Below, piece after piece: positions 22,548 to 30,229 of a stretch of 64,000 bases of DNA; position 1 is the stretch's first letter, and each line of letters starts with the position of its first letter. The translations under genes and the position numbers were made by a program. Origin of the DNA: JAMXLJ01 sp036558745 (GTDB lineage Bacteria > Actinomycetota > Acidimicrobiia > IMCC26256 > JAMXLJ01). The notes under the pieces are model-generated. The model was not told where the DNA came from. It worked only from the letters and a program-made list of their open reading frames with translations, and did not search any database. The DNA lies in the NCBI GenBank assembly GCA_036558745.1, contig DATBEZ010000033.1, forward strand, positions 98,123 through 162,122, given 5' to 3'.

Positions 22548-23888
22548 TCACCGCACCGCCTTCTCGAACGCGGCCGCGAATCCGTCGACCTCGGCCTTCG
22601 TGCGCGTCTCCGTCACCGCGAGCAGCAACGCGTTCCCGAGCTCCGGGTAGTGCGGGGCCAGGTCGACGCCGCCGAGGTATCCCTCCTCGGCGAGGCGTTC
22701 GAGCACCGTCGCGGCGGGCACCGGTGTGCGCAGCCCGAACTCGTAGAGCGTCGGCGTGTCGGCCAGCGGCTCCACGCCGGGGATGCGCACGAGTTGCTCG
22801 CGCGCGTAGCGGGCCCCGCGCGCGCACCGCACGGCGAGCTCGCGCAGTCCCGACGATCCGAGCCATGCGAGGTGGATCGCGGCCGCGATGGCGATCAGCG
22901 TCTGGTTGGTGCAGACGTTCGACGACGCGTCGGCCCGGCGGATGTGCTGCTCGCGCGTCGAGAGCGTCAGCACGTAGGCGCGTCGCTCGTCGGCGTCGAG
23001 CGTCTCGCCCACGAGGCGCCCCGGCAACCACCGGCGGACGTACGGCGCCTGCCTGGTCGCGAACAGGCCGACGTAGGGCCCACCGAAGCCGAGCGGCGTG
23101 CCGAACGGCTGCCCCTCCCCCACCGCGACGTCGGCACCCAGGCTCCCGACCGAGCGCAGCAGCCCGGCCGCGACCGGATCCGCGTACGCGACGAGGAGCG
23201 CGCCCGCGTCGTGCGCGCGCCGGGCGGCATCGGCGACGTCTTCCAGGCAACCGAGCACGTTCGGGTACGCGACGAGCACCGCGGCGGCGTCGCCCAGGTC
23301 GTCGGGCCAGCGGGTCACGCCGTCGACGATCGGTGCCTCGCGAAGCTCGAGCCGCGGCGCGGTGAGCGTGCGGATCACCTCGCGCACGTTCGGGTGGACC
23401 GCGGCGGACACCCACGCGACCTTCCGCCGGGTCGCGGCCGCGGCCAGGTTGAGGCCCTCCACCGCGGCGGACGCGCCGTCGTAGAGCGACGCGTTCGCGA
23501 CGTCGAGCCCGAACAGCGACGAGATCATCGTCTGGTACTCGAACAGCGCCTGCAGCACGCCTTGCGAGAGCTCGGCCTGGTACGGGGTGTACGACGTGAC
23601 GAACTCGCTGCGGAACGTCAGCGCCCGCACCGCGGCCGGAAGCTCGTGCTCGTACGCGCCGAACCCGGCGAACGACACGAAGCCGCCCGCCGCGGGCTGG
23701 TTGGCCGCCCCCAGCGCGTCTATCCGCGCGAGCACGTCGCTCTCCGACGCCCCGGGCGCGACGTCGAGCCCACCAGCGAGGCGCACCGCGTCGGGGATGT
23801 GCGCGTACAGGTCGTCGAGCGACTCGAGGCCGAGGAACCCGAGCATCGCGGCCAGTTCGGCCTCGGTGTGCGGCACGTAGTGACCCAT
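22548..23888 (-). CDS. gcvPA: Glycine dehydrogenase (decarboxylating) subunit 1
   Basis: This 446-residue N-terminal half of the glycine cleavage P protein forms an (alpha beta)2 enzyme with GcvPB. The recognisable stretches are MGHYVPHTEAELAAML, TSYTPYQAELSQGVLQALFE, NASLYDGASAAVE and ASSNVCTNQTLIAIAAAIH. Its fold is a PLP-transferase fold without the PLP lysine, which is on the other subunit. ATG 23888 fits the family's usual start, a few residues before HTEAE. It is 75 bp downstream of gcvT and in the same orientation, forming gcvT-gcvPA-gcvPB. Confidence 0.96.
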   Translation of the reverse strand: MGHYVPHTEAELAAMLGFLGLESLDDLYAHIPDAVRLAGGLDVAPGASESDVLARIDALGAANQPAAGGFVSFAGFGAYEHELPAAVRALTFRSEFVTSYTPYQAELSQGVLQALFEYQTMISSLFGLDVANASLYDGASAAVEGLNLAAAATRRKVAWVSAAVHPNVREVIRTLTAPRLELREAPIVDGVTRWPDDLGDAAAVLVAYPNVLGCLEDVADAARRAHDAGALLVAYADPVAAGLLRSVGSLGADVAVGEGQPFGTPLGFGGPYVGLFATRQAPYVRRWLPGRLVGETLDADERRAYVLTLSTREQHIRRADASSNVCTNQTLIAIAAAIHLAWLGSSGLRELAVRCARGARYAREQLVRIPGVEPLADTPTLYEFGLRTPVPAATVLERLAEEGYLGGVDLAPHYPELGNALLLAVTETRTKAEVDGFAAAFEKAVR

Positions 23889-23963
23889 GCGCCTCCCTCG
23901 TCGCCCAGTGCGCGCCCCCATCTTCGCGGACGGGGCCCGCCCGGAACGACTACCCGGCCACGA

Positions 23964-25055
23964 TCACCGGTGGACGAACGGAGGCTTCACCACCGCGGCG
24001 GACGCCCGCCGGCCCCGCACGTCGACGTCCACCACCTCCCCCTCGGAGACGTCGGGCCGCAGGAACGCCAGCGCGATCCCCCGTTCGAGTACGGGCGAGA
24101 AGTTGCCGCTCGTGACCTCGCCGACCTGCTCGTCGCCCCGCAGCACGGCGTACCCGGTCCGCGGCACCTGCCGGCCGTCGAGGAGCAGGCCCCGGAGGCA
24201 CCGGGCCACGCCGGCACGCTCCTCGGCCGCGAGCGCGGCGTGGCCGCGGAACTCGCCCTTGTCGGGACGCACGACCCACCGCAGCCCCGCCTGGTAGGGC
24301 GTGATGCCGGGACCGAGCTCGTGACCGTGCAGGGGCAGCCCCATCTCGAGCCGCAGGGTGTCACGCGCTCCGAGACCGGCCGGGAGCAACCCCGCGCCGT
24401 GCAGTGCGCGCCAGCACGTCACCGCTCCCGCGGCCGGGACGTGCAACTCCACGCCGTCCTCGCCCGTGTAGCCGGTCCCGGCAACCCAGCCGTCGTGGCC
24501 CTCCCAGGTGAAGCGTGCGACGCGGAAGCGTCCCGTCGCGGCCGCGTCGGGCGCGACGCTCTCCAGCAGCGCGCGCGCCTCGGGGCCCTGCACCGCGAGG
24601 ACGACGCGTCCGCTCGTCACGTCGTCGATCGCGCATGCCTGCGCACGCTCGGCCGCCGCGTCGCGCAAGGCGTCGAGCAGCGGCGCGGTGTTCGAAGCGT
24701 TCGGCATCACCATGAACTCGTCGTCACGCAACCACCAGACGATGATGTCGTCGACGACGTGCCCGTCGTCGGGATCGAGGAGGTGCGTGTACTGCGCGCG
24801 TCCCGGCTCGATCCGGCGGAGGTCGTTCGTGAACGCCCACTGCAGGACGTCGAACGCGCCCGCGCCGCGCGTCCAGACCGAGCCGAGGTGCGACACGTCG
24901 AAGACGACCCCGCGCTCACGACACGCGCGGTGCTCCTCGATCACCCCCGAGTACTGGATCGGCATCTCCCAACCGCCGAACTCGGCCATGCGCGCGCCGA
25001 GCGCCACGTGCTCGGCGTGCAGGGGGCTGCGTCGCAGTGATCCCGACTCCGTCAC
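23964..25055 (-). CDS. gcvT: Aminomethyltransferase (glycine cleavage T protein)
   Basis: This 363-residue T protein releases ammonia and methylenetetrahydrofolate from aminomethyl-lipoyl-GcvH. The motifs are RRSPLHAEHVALGARMAEFG, GGWEMPIQY, FDVSHLGSVWTRG (the family has SHMG; here HLG) and TGYTGEDGVELHVP. The C-terminal GcvT_C domain is present (FSPVLERGIALAFL). The GTG start at 25055 follows the preceding gene by 10 bp, with only a weak GGATCGG upstream. It begins the gcvT-gcvPA-gcvPB block. Confidence 0.95.
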   Translation of the reverse strand: MTESGSLRRSPLHAEHVALGARMAEFGGWEMPIQYSGVIEEHRACRERGVVFDVSHLGSVWTRGAGAFDVLQWAFTNDLRRIEPGRAQYTHLLDPDDGHVVDDIIVWWLRDDEFMVMPNASNTAPLLDALRDAAAERAQACAIDDVTSGRVVLAVQGPEARALLESVAPDAAATGRFRVARFTWEGHDGWVAGTGYTGEDGVELHVPAAGAVTCWRALHGAGLLPAGLGARDTLRLEMGLPLHGHELGPGITPYQAGLRWVVRPDKGEFRGHAALAAEERAGVARCLRGLLLDGRQVPRTGYAVLRGDEQVGEVTSGNFSPVLERGIALAFLRPDVSEGEVVDVDVRGRRASAAVVKPPFVHR

Positions 25056-25065
25056 GCCGATCCGG

Positions 25066-25515
25066 TCACGCCGACTCGGCGCGGCGGTCGACGGCGGGAC
25101 GCGGCGGGGGCGCGACCGACGGCGATGCGAGCTCGTCGTCGTCGACGTCGAAGCGCAGCGGTCGGACCTCGACCGGCAGCGGCTCGCCGCCGAGCTGCGA
25201 CGGCGGCTCCAGCCCGTACTTCACCAGCAGGTGTAGGTAGTCGCGCTGGTACAGCACCTTGATGCGCACGTCGGGGTAGAGCTCGCGCAGCCGGCGCGCC
25301 TTGCGGTTCTTGCGCGTCACCAGCTTCTGGTTGAGCGTGGTGATCTCGATGAAGAGGTCGTAGGCCGGGAGGTAGAAGTCGGGCGTGAACGCCTGCGCCG
25401 GGTTGCCCTGACGATCCCGCTCGAGGACGAACTGACGGGGCTCGTACTCCCACGCGATGTCGTAGAAGTCGAGCAGCTTCGCGAACTGCCGCTCGGAGTT
25501 GTGCGCGAAGCGCAC
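25066..25515 (-). CDS. Conserved protein with PD-(D/E)XK-like core, unknown function
   Basis: This 149-residue protein begins NSERQFAKLLDFYDIAWEYEP, followed by AFTPDFYLPAYDLFIEITTLNQKL. The order Glu, PDF, then IExT is that of a PD-(D/E)XK nuclease core, with the usual Lys of ExK replaced by Thr, so activity is uncertain. A helical segment rich in Arg and Lys (TRKNRKARRLRELYPDVRIK) could touch nucleic acid. The last 35 residues are disordered. Similar proteins occur in actinobacteria without a known role. The GTG start at 25515 lies 26 bp after the MerR gene; gcvT follows at once. Confidence 0.68.
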   Translation of the reverse strand: MRFAHNSERQFAKLLDFYDIAWEYEPRQFVLERDRQGNPAQAFTPDFYLPAYDLFIEITTLNQKLVTRKNRKARRLRELYPDVRIKVLYQRDYLHLLVKYGLEPPSQLGGEPLPVEVRPLRFDVDDDELASPSVAPPPRPAVDRRAESA

Positions 25516-25541
25516 CTGCTCGTGGGGCAGGACCGAAATGA

Positions 25542-26045
25542 CTATCCCCCCTGCGCTCCGGCGCGACCCCGGCCGTTGCGGGCCGCGCCGCGTCCGGCGG
25601 GATGCGGACGCGTGTCCTCGAGCTCGTGGATGCTCGCGTCGAGCTCCTCGACCACGGCGCCGAGCGGCACGATGTTGAGCACGCCCTGGCCCTGGCGCAC
25701 GAGATCGACGAGATCCTCGCCGGTCTGCGCCAGCACCGAGTTGGTGCCGTTCAGCACGAGGCTCGCCGACGAGATCTCCGCGCCCATGTGCGAGCGGAGG
25801 TACTCGATCGCCTTGCGGGCGGTCTGCAGCGACACGCCCGCGTCGAGCAGGCTCTTGATGACCTTGAGCGCGACGAGATCGCGATACGAGTAGCGGCGCT
25901 GGGTGCCGCTGCCCTGCGCGTCCGCCAGCGACGGCCGCATCAGGTCGGTGCGGGCCCAGTAGTCGAGCTGGCGGTACGAGATGCCGACCAGCTTGCAGAC
26001 CTGCGGGCCCCGGAAGCCGGTGTCGGTCTCGTCCTCGTCCTTCAT
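25542..26045 (-). CDS. MerR family transcriptional regulator (Rv1830-like)
   Basis: This 167-residue MerR-type protein has the winged helix at about residues 12-85: FRGPQVCKLVGISYRQLDYW, then RRYSYRDLVALKVIKSLLDAG. A coiled-coil dimerisation region follows, and a C-terminal part without metal-binding Cys. In mycobacteria the corresponding gene (Rv1830) lies between the DUF151 gene and gcvB, the same order as here. It probably regulates neighbouring genes, but no target site is evident. ATG 26045 is preceded at some distance by a possible promoter (26195-26224). Confidence 0.9.
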   Translation of the reverse strand: MKDEDETDTGFRGPQVCKLVGISYRQLDYWARTDLMRPSLADAQGSGTQRRYSYRDLVALKVIKSLLDAGVSLQTARKAIEYLRSHMGAEISSASLVLNGTNSVLAQTGEDLVDLVRQGQGVLNIVPLGAVVEELDASIHELEDTRPHPAGRGAARNGRGRAGAQGG

Positions 26046-26194
26046 CGTCGCCCCCGCGTCGGCCCTGCCACGTGCATACCGTGCTCAGTGAGGTTGCTCA
26101 CGGGCGTGCCGACCCGAGCGCCTCCGCTCCGTGGGTCGCCCGCCGGCGCTCCCGTCGCCCGGCGAGTTCCACGCCCGTAATTACGAGAGTGTCG

Positions 26195-26224
26195 ACGCTA
26201 CCCCGGCCGGCCCCTCGACGTCAA
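26195..26224 (-). promoter_or_regulatory. Possible promoter for the MerR gene
   Basis: On the minus strand TTGACG (26219-26224) and TAGCGT (26195-26200) are separated by 18 bp. The leader would be about 140 nt. This is the only plausible sigma70-like pair in the 238-bp gap between the DUF151 and MerR genes. Confidence 0.3.
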
Positions 26225-26283
26225 CGTGTCGTGGGCGTTCACCCTGCGTGACGTCGAGGTCGAGGGTCCCGACGTGGGAGTGG

Positions 26284-26766
26284 TTACTGGGCGAAGTCCT
26301 CGGGGCGGACCTGGTCGAGGAATTCGCGGAACTCCTCGATCTGCTCCTCTTCCTCCTCGGACTCGAAGAGCACGCCCGCCTCGTCGAGCACGGCCTCCTC
26401 GACGAAGAGCGGAACCTGCTCGTCGTAGCGCACGGCGAGCGCGATCGCGTCGGACGGACGCGAGGAGATGCGGTGCGTGGCGCCCTGCTGCTGGATCTCG
26501 ATCTCCGCGTAGAACGTGCCCTCGTGCAGCTCGGTGATGACCACCCGTTCCAGCTTCGCGGCCAGCTCGTCGAGCACCGACTTGAACAGGTCGTGGGTGA
26601 GCGGCCGTGGCGTCTCCATGCCCTGCAGGGCGTACACGATCGCCGTCGCTTCGGGTGGGCCGATGAAGATCGGCAGGTGTCGCTGGCCGTCCTGCTCGCG
26701 GAGCAGGACGATCGGCTGGTTGGTCGGGACTTCCACACGCACACCCACCAGCGACACTCGGATCAC
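26284..26766 (-). CDS. DUF151 / bifunctional nuclease family protein
   Basis: This 160-residue protein carries a BFN domain (about 1-130): VRVEVPTNQPIVLLREQDGQ, LPIFIGPPEATAIVYALQGM and RISSRPSDAIALAVRYD. Plant and Thermotoga relatives have been studied as nucleases or structural proteins; the bacterial role is unsettled. An acidic tail (ESEEEEEQIEEFREFLDQV) ends the protein. It is the homologue of mycobacterial Rv1829 and lies in the same order relative to the MerR genes. GTG 26766 has GGGAGG a few bases upstream, and a TAGGGT -10 28 nt upstream. Confidence 0.9.
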   Translation of the reverse strand: MIRVSLVGVRVEVPTNQPIVLLREQDGQRHLPIFIGPPEATAIVYALQGMETPRPLTHDLFKSVLDELAAKLERVVITELHEGTFYAEIEIQQQGATHRISSRPSDAIALAVRYDEQVPLFVEEAVLDEAGVLFESEEEEEQIEEFREFLDQVRPEDFAQ

Positions 26767-26793
26767 GGCTCGCCTCCCGACGTCGTGCGCGCC

Positions 26794-26799
26794 ACCCTA
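26794..26799 (-). promoter_or_regulatory. -10 element (TAGGGT) for the DUF151 gene
   Basis: TAGGGT on the minus strand lies 27 nt before GTG 26766, leaving a short leader that carries GGGAGG as ribosome-binding site. In contrast to many promoters in this window it is not leaderless. Confidence 0.4.
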
Positions 26800-26895
26800 C
26801 CACCGCGGTTTGGGCGGATTGCCCCCGCTCGCCCGGGGCGCACCGCGCCCTATCCCGAAGCGCCGGAGCACGACCCGCACCAGCGCGTTCGCGCC

Positions 26896-27492
26896 TTACG
26901 CGCGGCTGTCGCGCCGGTACAACTCGTCCACGAACGCCCCCGGATCGTCGCGGAGCGCGCGACGGTCGGCCTCGACCACGACGGGAAGGTTGCGGTACAG
27001 GTCGTGATGGTGCAGCCCGTAGCCGAGGACGAACACGTCGGGTATCTCCTCGCCGCGGTAGCGCACGTCGAGCGGCACGATGCGACGCGCAGGACGGTCG
27101 AGCAACGTGCACACGTCGAGCCGCCGCGGTCCGCGCTCCTGGAGTTGGCGCAACAGGTACGACAGCGTCAACCCCGTGTCCACGATGTCCTCGACCACGA
27201 TCACGTCGCGCCCCGCGACGTCCGCCTCGAGGTCCTTCGTGATGCGCACGCGTCCGGAATCGGGCGCGTAGCGCGAGATCGCGATGAAGTCGATCTCCGC
27301 TGGCACCTTGCGGATCGCGCGCGCGAGGTCGGACGCGAAGATCAGCGCGCCTTTGAGCACCGCGACGAGCAGGACGCCCTCGGGATGATCGGCCTCGATC
27401 TCGCCGGCGAGCCGTCGGACACGCTGCGCGAGCTGTCCGCGGTCGAGTAAGGGACCCCAGCGCGGGTCGTCCCGGCCGGGAACGCCCGTCAC
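26896..27492 (-). CDS. hpt: Hypoxanthine phosphoribosyltransferase
   Basis: This 198-residue type I phosphoribosyltransferase salvages hypoxanthine or guanine with PRPP to IMP or GMP in the cytosol. The PRPP loop VIVVEDIVDTGLTLSYL lies at about 96-112. The pyrophosphate loop VLKGAL follows the usual strand at about 45-50. The aromatic base-stacking region is VFVLGYGLHHHDLYRNLP. GTG 27492 overlaps the upstream ftsR-like gene by 4 bp, so purine salvage is transcribed with the regulator. In many genomes hpt sits with tilS and ftsH; its presence here inside the garA block is an unusual linkage. Confidence 0.93.
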   Translation of the reverse strand: MTGVPGRDDPRWGPLLDRGQLAQRVRRLAGEIEADHPEGVLLVAVLKGALIFASDLARAIRKVPAEIDFIAISRYAPDSGRVRITKDLEADVAGRDVIVVEDIVDTGLTLSYLLRQLQERGPRRLDVCTLLDRPARRIVPLDVRYRGEEIPDVFVLGYGLHHHDLYRNLPVVVEADRRALRDDPGAFVDELYRRDSRA

Positions 27493-28379
27493 TCGCTCAA
27501 GACGTCGCGAACGGCGCGGCGGAGGTACGCGGTGCGCAGACCGCGACCGAGACGCGCGAGCTCCTCGAGCTCGCTCTGTGCCCGGGCGCGCGCTTCGGGG
27601 TTGCGCTGGCGCAACACGCCGAGCAGCACCTGTTCGAAGAGGATCGCCTCGCGCTCCGCGAACTGGCGGTACATCCGCAGGTGGCGCGCCTCGACGCCGT
27701 GTCGGAAGAAGCCGGCCGCGAGCCGGGCCACCGCGAGGGCGTCCTCGTCGAAGAGCGCCCGGTCACGGGTCTGGATCGACGGGCTGAGCAGCCCGTAGGA
27801 CTCGAGCTCCTCGAGCTGCGCGTCGTCGAGGCCCGCCGCGCGCGCGAGCTCGGCGCGGGTGAGGCTCGCTCCCGTCGCGCTCACGGCGAGCTCCTCCTCC
27901 GAGGAGTCGTCCTCGATCGAGACGTCCGGGCCCGCGGACCGTGCACGCCGATCGGAGCGTGTCGGGCGGCGCCCCCGCGACGGCGCGGTGTCGGGGTCGG
28001 CGACGGGTGGTGACGGCTCGAGGTCGAGCGTGACCGCGGTGCCGTCGTCGTTACCGTTCGCCTCCAGGTCGGCGACCGCGCCGACGTCTCCCGACGACTC
28101 GAGCTCCTCGAGACGCCCGCGGATCACCTTGAGCGGCAGGAAGTGCTCCTTCTGCTGACGCAGGATCCAGCGCAGCCGTTCCACGTCGGCGGCGTAGAAC
28201 TTGCGGTAGCCCGACGGCGTGCGCTCCGGATCGATGAGCCCCTGGCTCTCGAGAAATCGGATCTTCGAGATCGTGATGTCGGGGAACTCCTCGCGCAACG
28301 TCGCGAGGACCTCGCCGATCGACTGGTGCGTCGGACCCCCGCGGGACACGGCTTCGGCACGGGTGCGAGCGTCGGCCAT
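27489..28379 (-). CDS. ftsR: MerR family transcriptional regulator FtsR-like (Rv1828-like)
   Basis: This 296-residue regulator has an N-terminal MerR helix-turn-helix (about 18-95: SIGEVLATLREEFPDITISK, RFLESQGLIDPERTPSGYRK). An acidic linker (about 100-175) and a second helical domain follow (LTRAELARAAGLDDAQLEEL, FFRHGVEARHLRMYRQFAER). The corynebacterial homologue FtsR activates ftsZ; the mycobacterial one is Rv1828. The order garA-ftsR-DUF151-merR is conserved. ATG 28379 is 2 bp after the garA stop, so the two are one operon. Confidence 0.9.
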   Translation of the reverse strand: MADARTRAEAVSRGGPTHQSIGEVLATLREEFPDITISKIRFLESQGLIDPERTPSGYRKFYAADVERLRWILRQQKEHFLPLKVIRGRLEELESSGDVGAVADLEANGNDDGTAVTLDLEPSPPVADPDTAPSRGRRPTRSDRRARSAGPDVSIEDDSSEEELAVSATGASLTRAELARAAGLDDAQLEELESYGLLSPSIQTRDRALFDEDALAVARLAAGFFRHGVEARHLRMYRQFAEREAILFEQVLLGVLRQRNPEARARAQSELEELARLGRGLRTAYLRRAVRDVLSE

Positions 28380-28381
28380 CG

Positions 28382-28849
28382 TCAGCCCTCGTGACGCCCG
28401 GAGAGAAGGAACGTGAGGATGTAGCGGCCGATCTGCAGCTCGTCACCGCTGCGCAGCGGCTGCTCCTCGACGCGCTCGCGGTTCACGTACGTCCCGTTCA
28501 GCGAACCGACGTCACGCAGGACGTAGGCGCCTTCGCGGTGCTCGAACAGGGCGTGACGTCGGGACACGGTGATGTCGTCGAGAAAGATGTCGGAGTCCGG
28601 GTGGCGCCCGGCGGTCGTCGACGGCTGATCCAGCACGTACGTGCTCCCTGCGTTCGGGCCCCGCCGCACCACGACCATCCCGGTGCCTTCCGGCAGCTCC
28701 CCGAGCGCGATGGTCGTCTCGACCTGCTCGCCCCGCTCGGGCACCGGGCTCAGGGTCACCGTGGTGTCGTCCCCGGGCAGCGGTGAACCACACGAGGAGC
28801 AGAAGTTCGCACCTTCCTCGTTGGGATGACCGCAGCGGGGACACAACAT
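28382..28849 (-). CDS. garA: FHA-domain metabolic switch protein GarA/OdhI-like
   Basis: This 155-residue protein has an N-terminal zinc ribbon (CPRCGHPNEEGANFCSSCG, residues 3-21), an ETTI motif at 44-47, and an FHA domain (about 65-150: GRHPDSDIFLDDITVSRRHA, GSLNGTYVN). In GarA/OdhI, Ser/Thr kinases phosphorylate a Thr in an ETT motif; the FHA domain then folds back on it and releases 2-oxoglutarate dehydrogenase and glutamate dehydrogenase from inhibition. ETTI is placed to do the same. The zinc ribbon is not part of mycobacterial GarA. ATG 28849 is 7 nt from a TACCCT -10, giving a leaderless message. Confidence 0.9.
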   Translation of the reverse strand: MLCPRCGHPNEEGANFCSSCGSPLPGDDTTVTLSPVPERGEQVETTIALGELPEGTGMVVVRRGPNAGSTYVLDQPSTTAGRHPDSDIFLDDITVSRRHALFEHREGAYVLRDVGSLNGTYVNRERVEEQPLRSGDELQIGRYILTFLLSGRHEG

Positions 28850-28856
28850 CGCACGT

Positions 28857-28862
28857 AGGGTA
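28857..28862 (-). promoter_or_regulatory. -10 element (TACCCT), leaderless garA start
   Basis: On the minus strand TACCCT lies exactly 7 nt before ATG 28849 and no ribosome-binding site is present. This promoter would drive garA, ftsR and hpt, which are tightly coupled. Confidence 0.5.
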
Positions 28863-28960
28863 CCGACCGGGACCCCCTGCTTCAACGAAGCGTGGACGTC
28901 AGCCGCAGGTGGAGAGCTACGCCACGAGGTCGGGCCGCGTCGCGCTCGGTCGAGGACACC

Positions 28961-29686
28961 TCACAACGGAACCGTCGACCTCCACCGAAGGTCGAGGGTC
29001 TGACGAAACCCCACGACCAGCGCTTGCGCGACCGTGGGGACGTCGGCCGGCGCGCCGAGGTCCTCGAGCGTGACGGTCCGGGACGCGAGCGCGTGCTGCG
29101 CTCGGGCCCGCGCCGCCGCGTCCGGGTACGCGAGGAGGTCGGTCTCGTCGAAGGGGAACCGCCCACACAGGACCGACCCGTGCTGGAGCACGGCGCCGGC
29201 CCGGTGCACCTGGGCCGAGCCGCACAGCTTCCGCTCCCCCACCCTGAGATCGGCACCCTGCGCGGCCGCGAAGCAGGCCGGACCCGCGGGGCCGCGCCCC
29301 TCGCCCACCGTCGCGGCCACGCCGAGACGCGCGAGCCCCGCCATGAGCGCTCCGGCGAGCAGCCCGTAGAGCGCGTCGATGGTGCCCGCGTCACCGCCGG
29401 GACGGGGCAGCACCGCGGCGTAGGTCACGTCGGCGCCGTGGAGGAGCGCGCGGCCGCCCGTCGGCCGGCGGATCACCTCGACACCCAGGCGCGCGCACGC
29501 GGCGGCGTCGACGTCGTCGTCGGGCTGGAACCGGCCGAGCGACAGCGTCGGTCCGCGCCACGTCGAGAGCCGGAGCGCGGGAAGCCCACCCGCGGCGACC
29601 TCCTCGAGCAACGCGACGTCGCGGGCCATCTGCTCGGCACCGGAGCGATCGACGCCGATGTCGTCGATCAGTCGCCACTCGGGCAC
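28961..29686 (-). CDS. lplA: Lipoate--protein ligase family protein
   Basis: This 241-residue BPL/LplA-fold protein attaches lipoate (or octanoate) to the target lysine of lipoyl domains. RRPTGGRALLHGADVTYA (about 73-90) is the conserved RRxxGGGxVxH region, and KLCGSAQVHRAG contains the adenylate-binding Lys. TWRGPTLSLGRFQ is also typical. It starts 4 bp after the gcvH stop and must be co-transcribed, so lipoylation of GcvH is the obvious job. Some relatives act as octanoyltransferases (LipM-type) instead; sequence alone does not separate these. Confidence 0.9.
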   Translation of the reverse strand: MPEWRLIDDIGVDRSGAEQMARDVALLEEVAAGGLPALRLSTWRGPTLSLGRFQPDDDVDAAACARLGVEVIRRPTGGRALLHGADVTYAAVLPRPGGDAGTIDALYGLLAGALMAGLARLGVAATVGEGRGPAGPACFAAAQGADLRVGERKLCGSAQVHRAGAVLQHGSVLCGRFPFDETDLLAYPDAAARARAQHALASRTVTLEDLGAPADVPTVAQALVVGFRQTLDLRWRSTVPL

Positions 29687-29690
29687 GCGC

Positions 29691-30074
29691 TCAGCTCTCC
29701 TCCACGAAGGCCCGGTACGCGCCCGCGTCGAGCAGCGTGTCGACCTCCGCGGTGTCGGCGAGCTCGACGACGAAGATCCACCCGTCGCCGTACGGCGCCT
29801 GGTTCACGAGCTCGGGCGTCTCCGTCAGCGCCTCGTTCACCTCGACGATCGTGCCCGTGACGGGCGTATACACCTCGGAGACGGACTTGGTGCTCTCCAC
29901 CTCGCAGCAGCTCGCCGCCGCGACGACGTTGGCGCCGACGTCGGGCAGCTGCACGTACACGACGTCGCCCAACGCGTCCTGCGCGTAGTCGGTGATCCCG
30001 ACGGTCGCGCGCGCACCGTCGGCGCGCACCCACTCGTGCTCGCGCGTGTACCGGACATCCTCGGGGAACTCCAT
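29691..30074 (-). CDS. gcvH: Glycine cleavage system H protein
   Basis: This 127-residue lipoyl carrier shuttles the aminomethyl intermediate between GcvP, GcvT and lipoamide dehydrogenase. The lipoylation site is Lys63 in EVESTKSVSEVYTPVTG, and the start (YTREHEWVRADG) and the NQAPYGDGWI segment are canonical. ATG 30074 is used. It leads the gcvH-lplA pair and lies about 5 kb upstream of gcvT-gcvPA-gcvPB, with the garA block between. gcvL is not in the window. A GATAAC hexamer at 30115-30120 may be its -10. Confidence 0.96.
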   Translation of the reverse strand: MEFPEDVRYTREHEWVRADGARATVGITDYAQDALGDVVYVQLPDVGANVVAAASCCEVESTKSVSEVYTPVTGTIVEVNEALTETPELVNQAPYGDGWIFVVELADTAEVDTLLDAGAYRAFVEES

Positions 30075-30229
30075 GTCGTCTCGCTCGTTCTCTCGCGGCT
30101 GGGGCGGCCGAGAAGTTATCGCCAGGACGCGTCAGCCGTGCGAGCCTCTGTTGGTCGGGCGCCGCTGGCCACCAATCCCGCTCGCCCCGCTCCGACTCCG
30201 GGGCGGCGCTCATGGACATCGCGGCCAAG

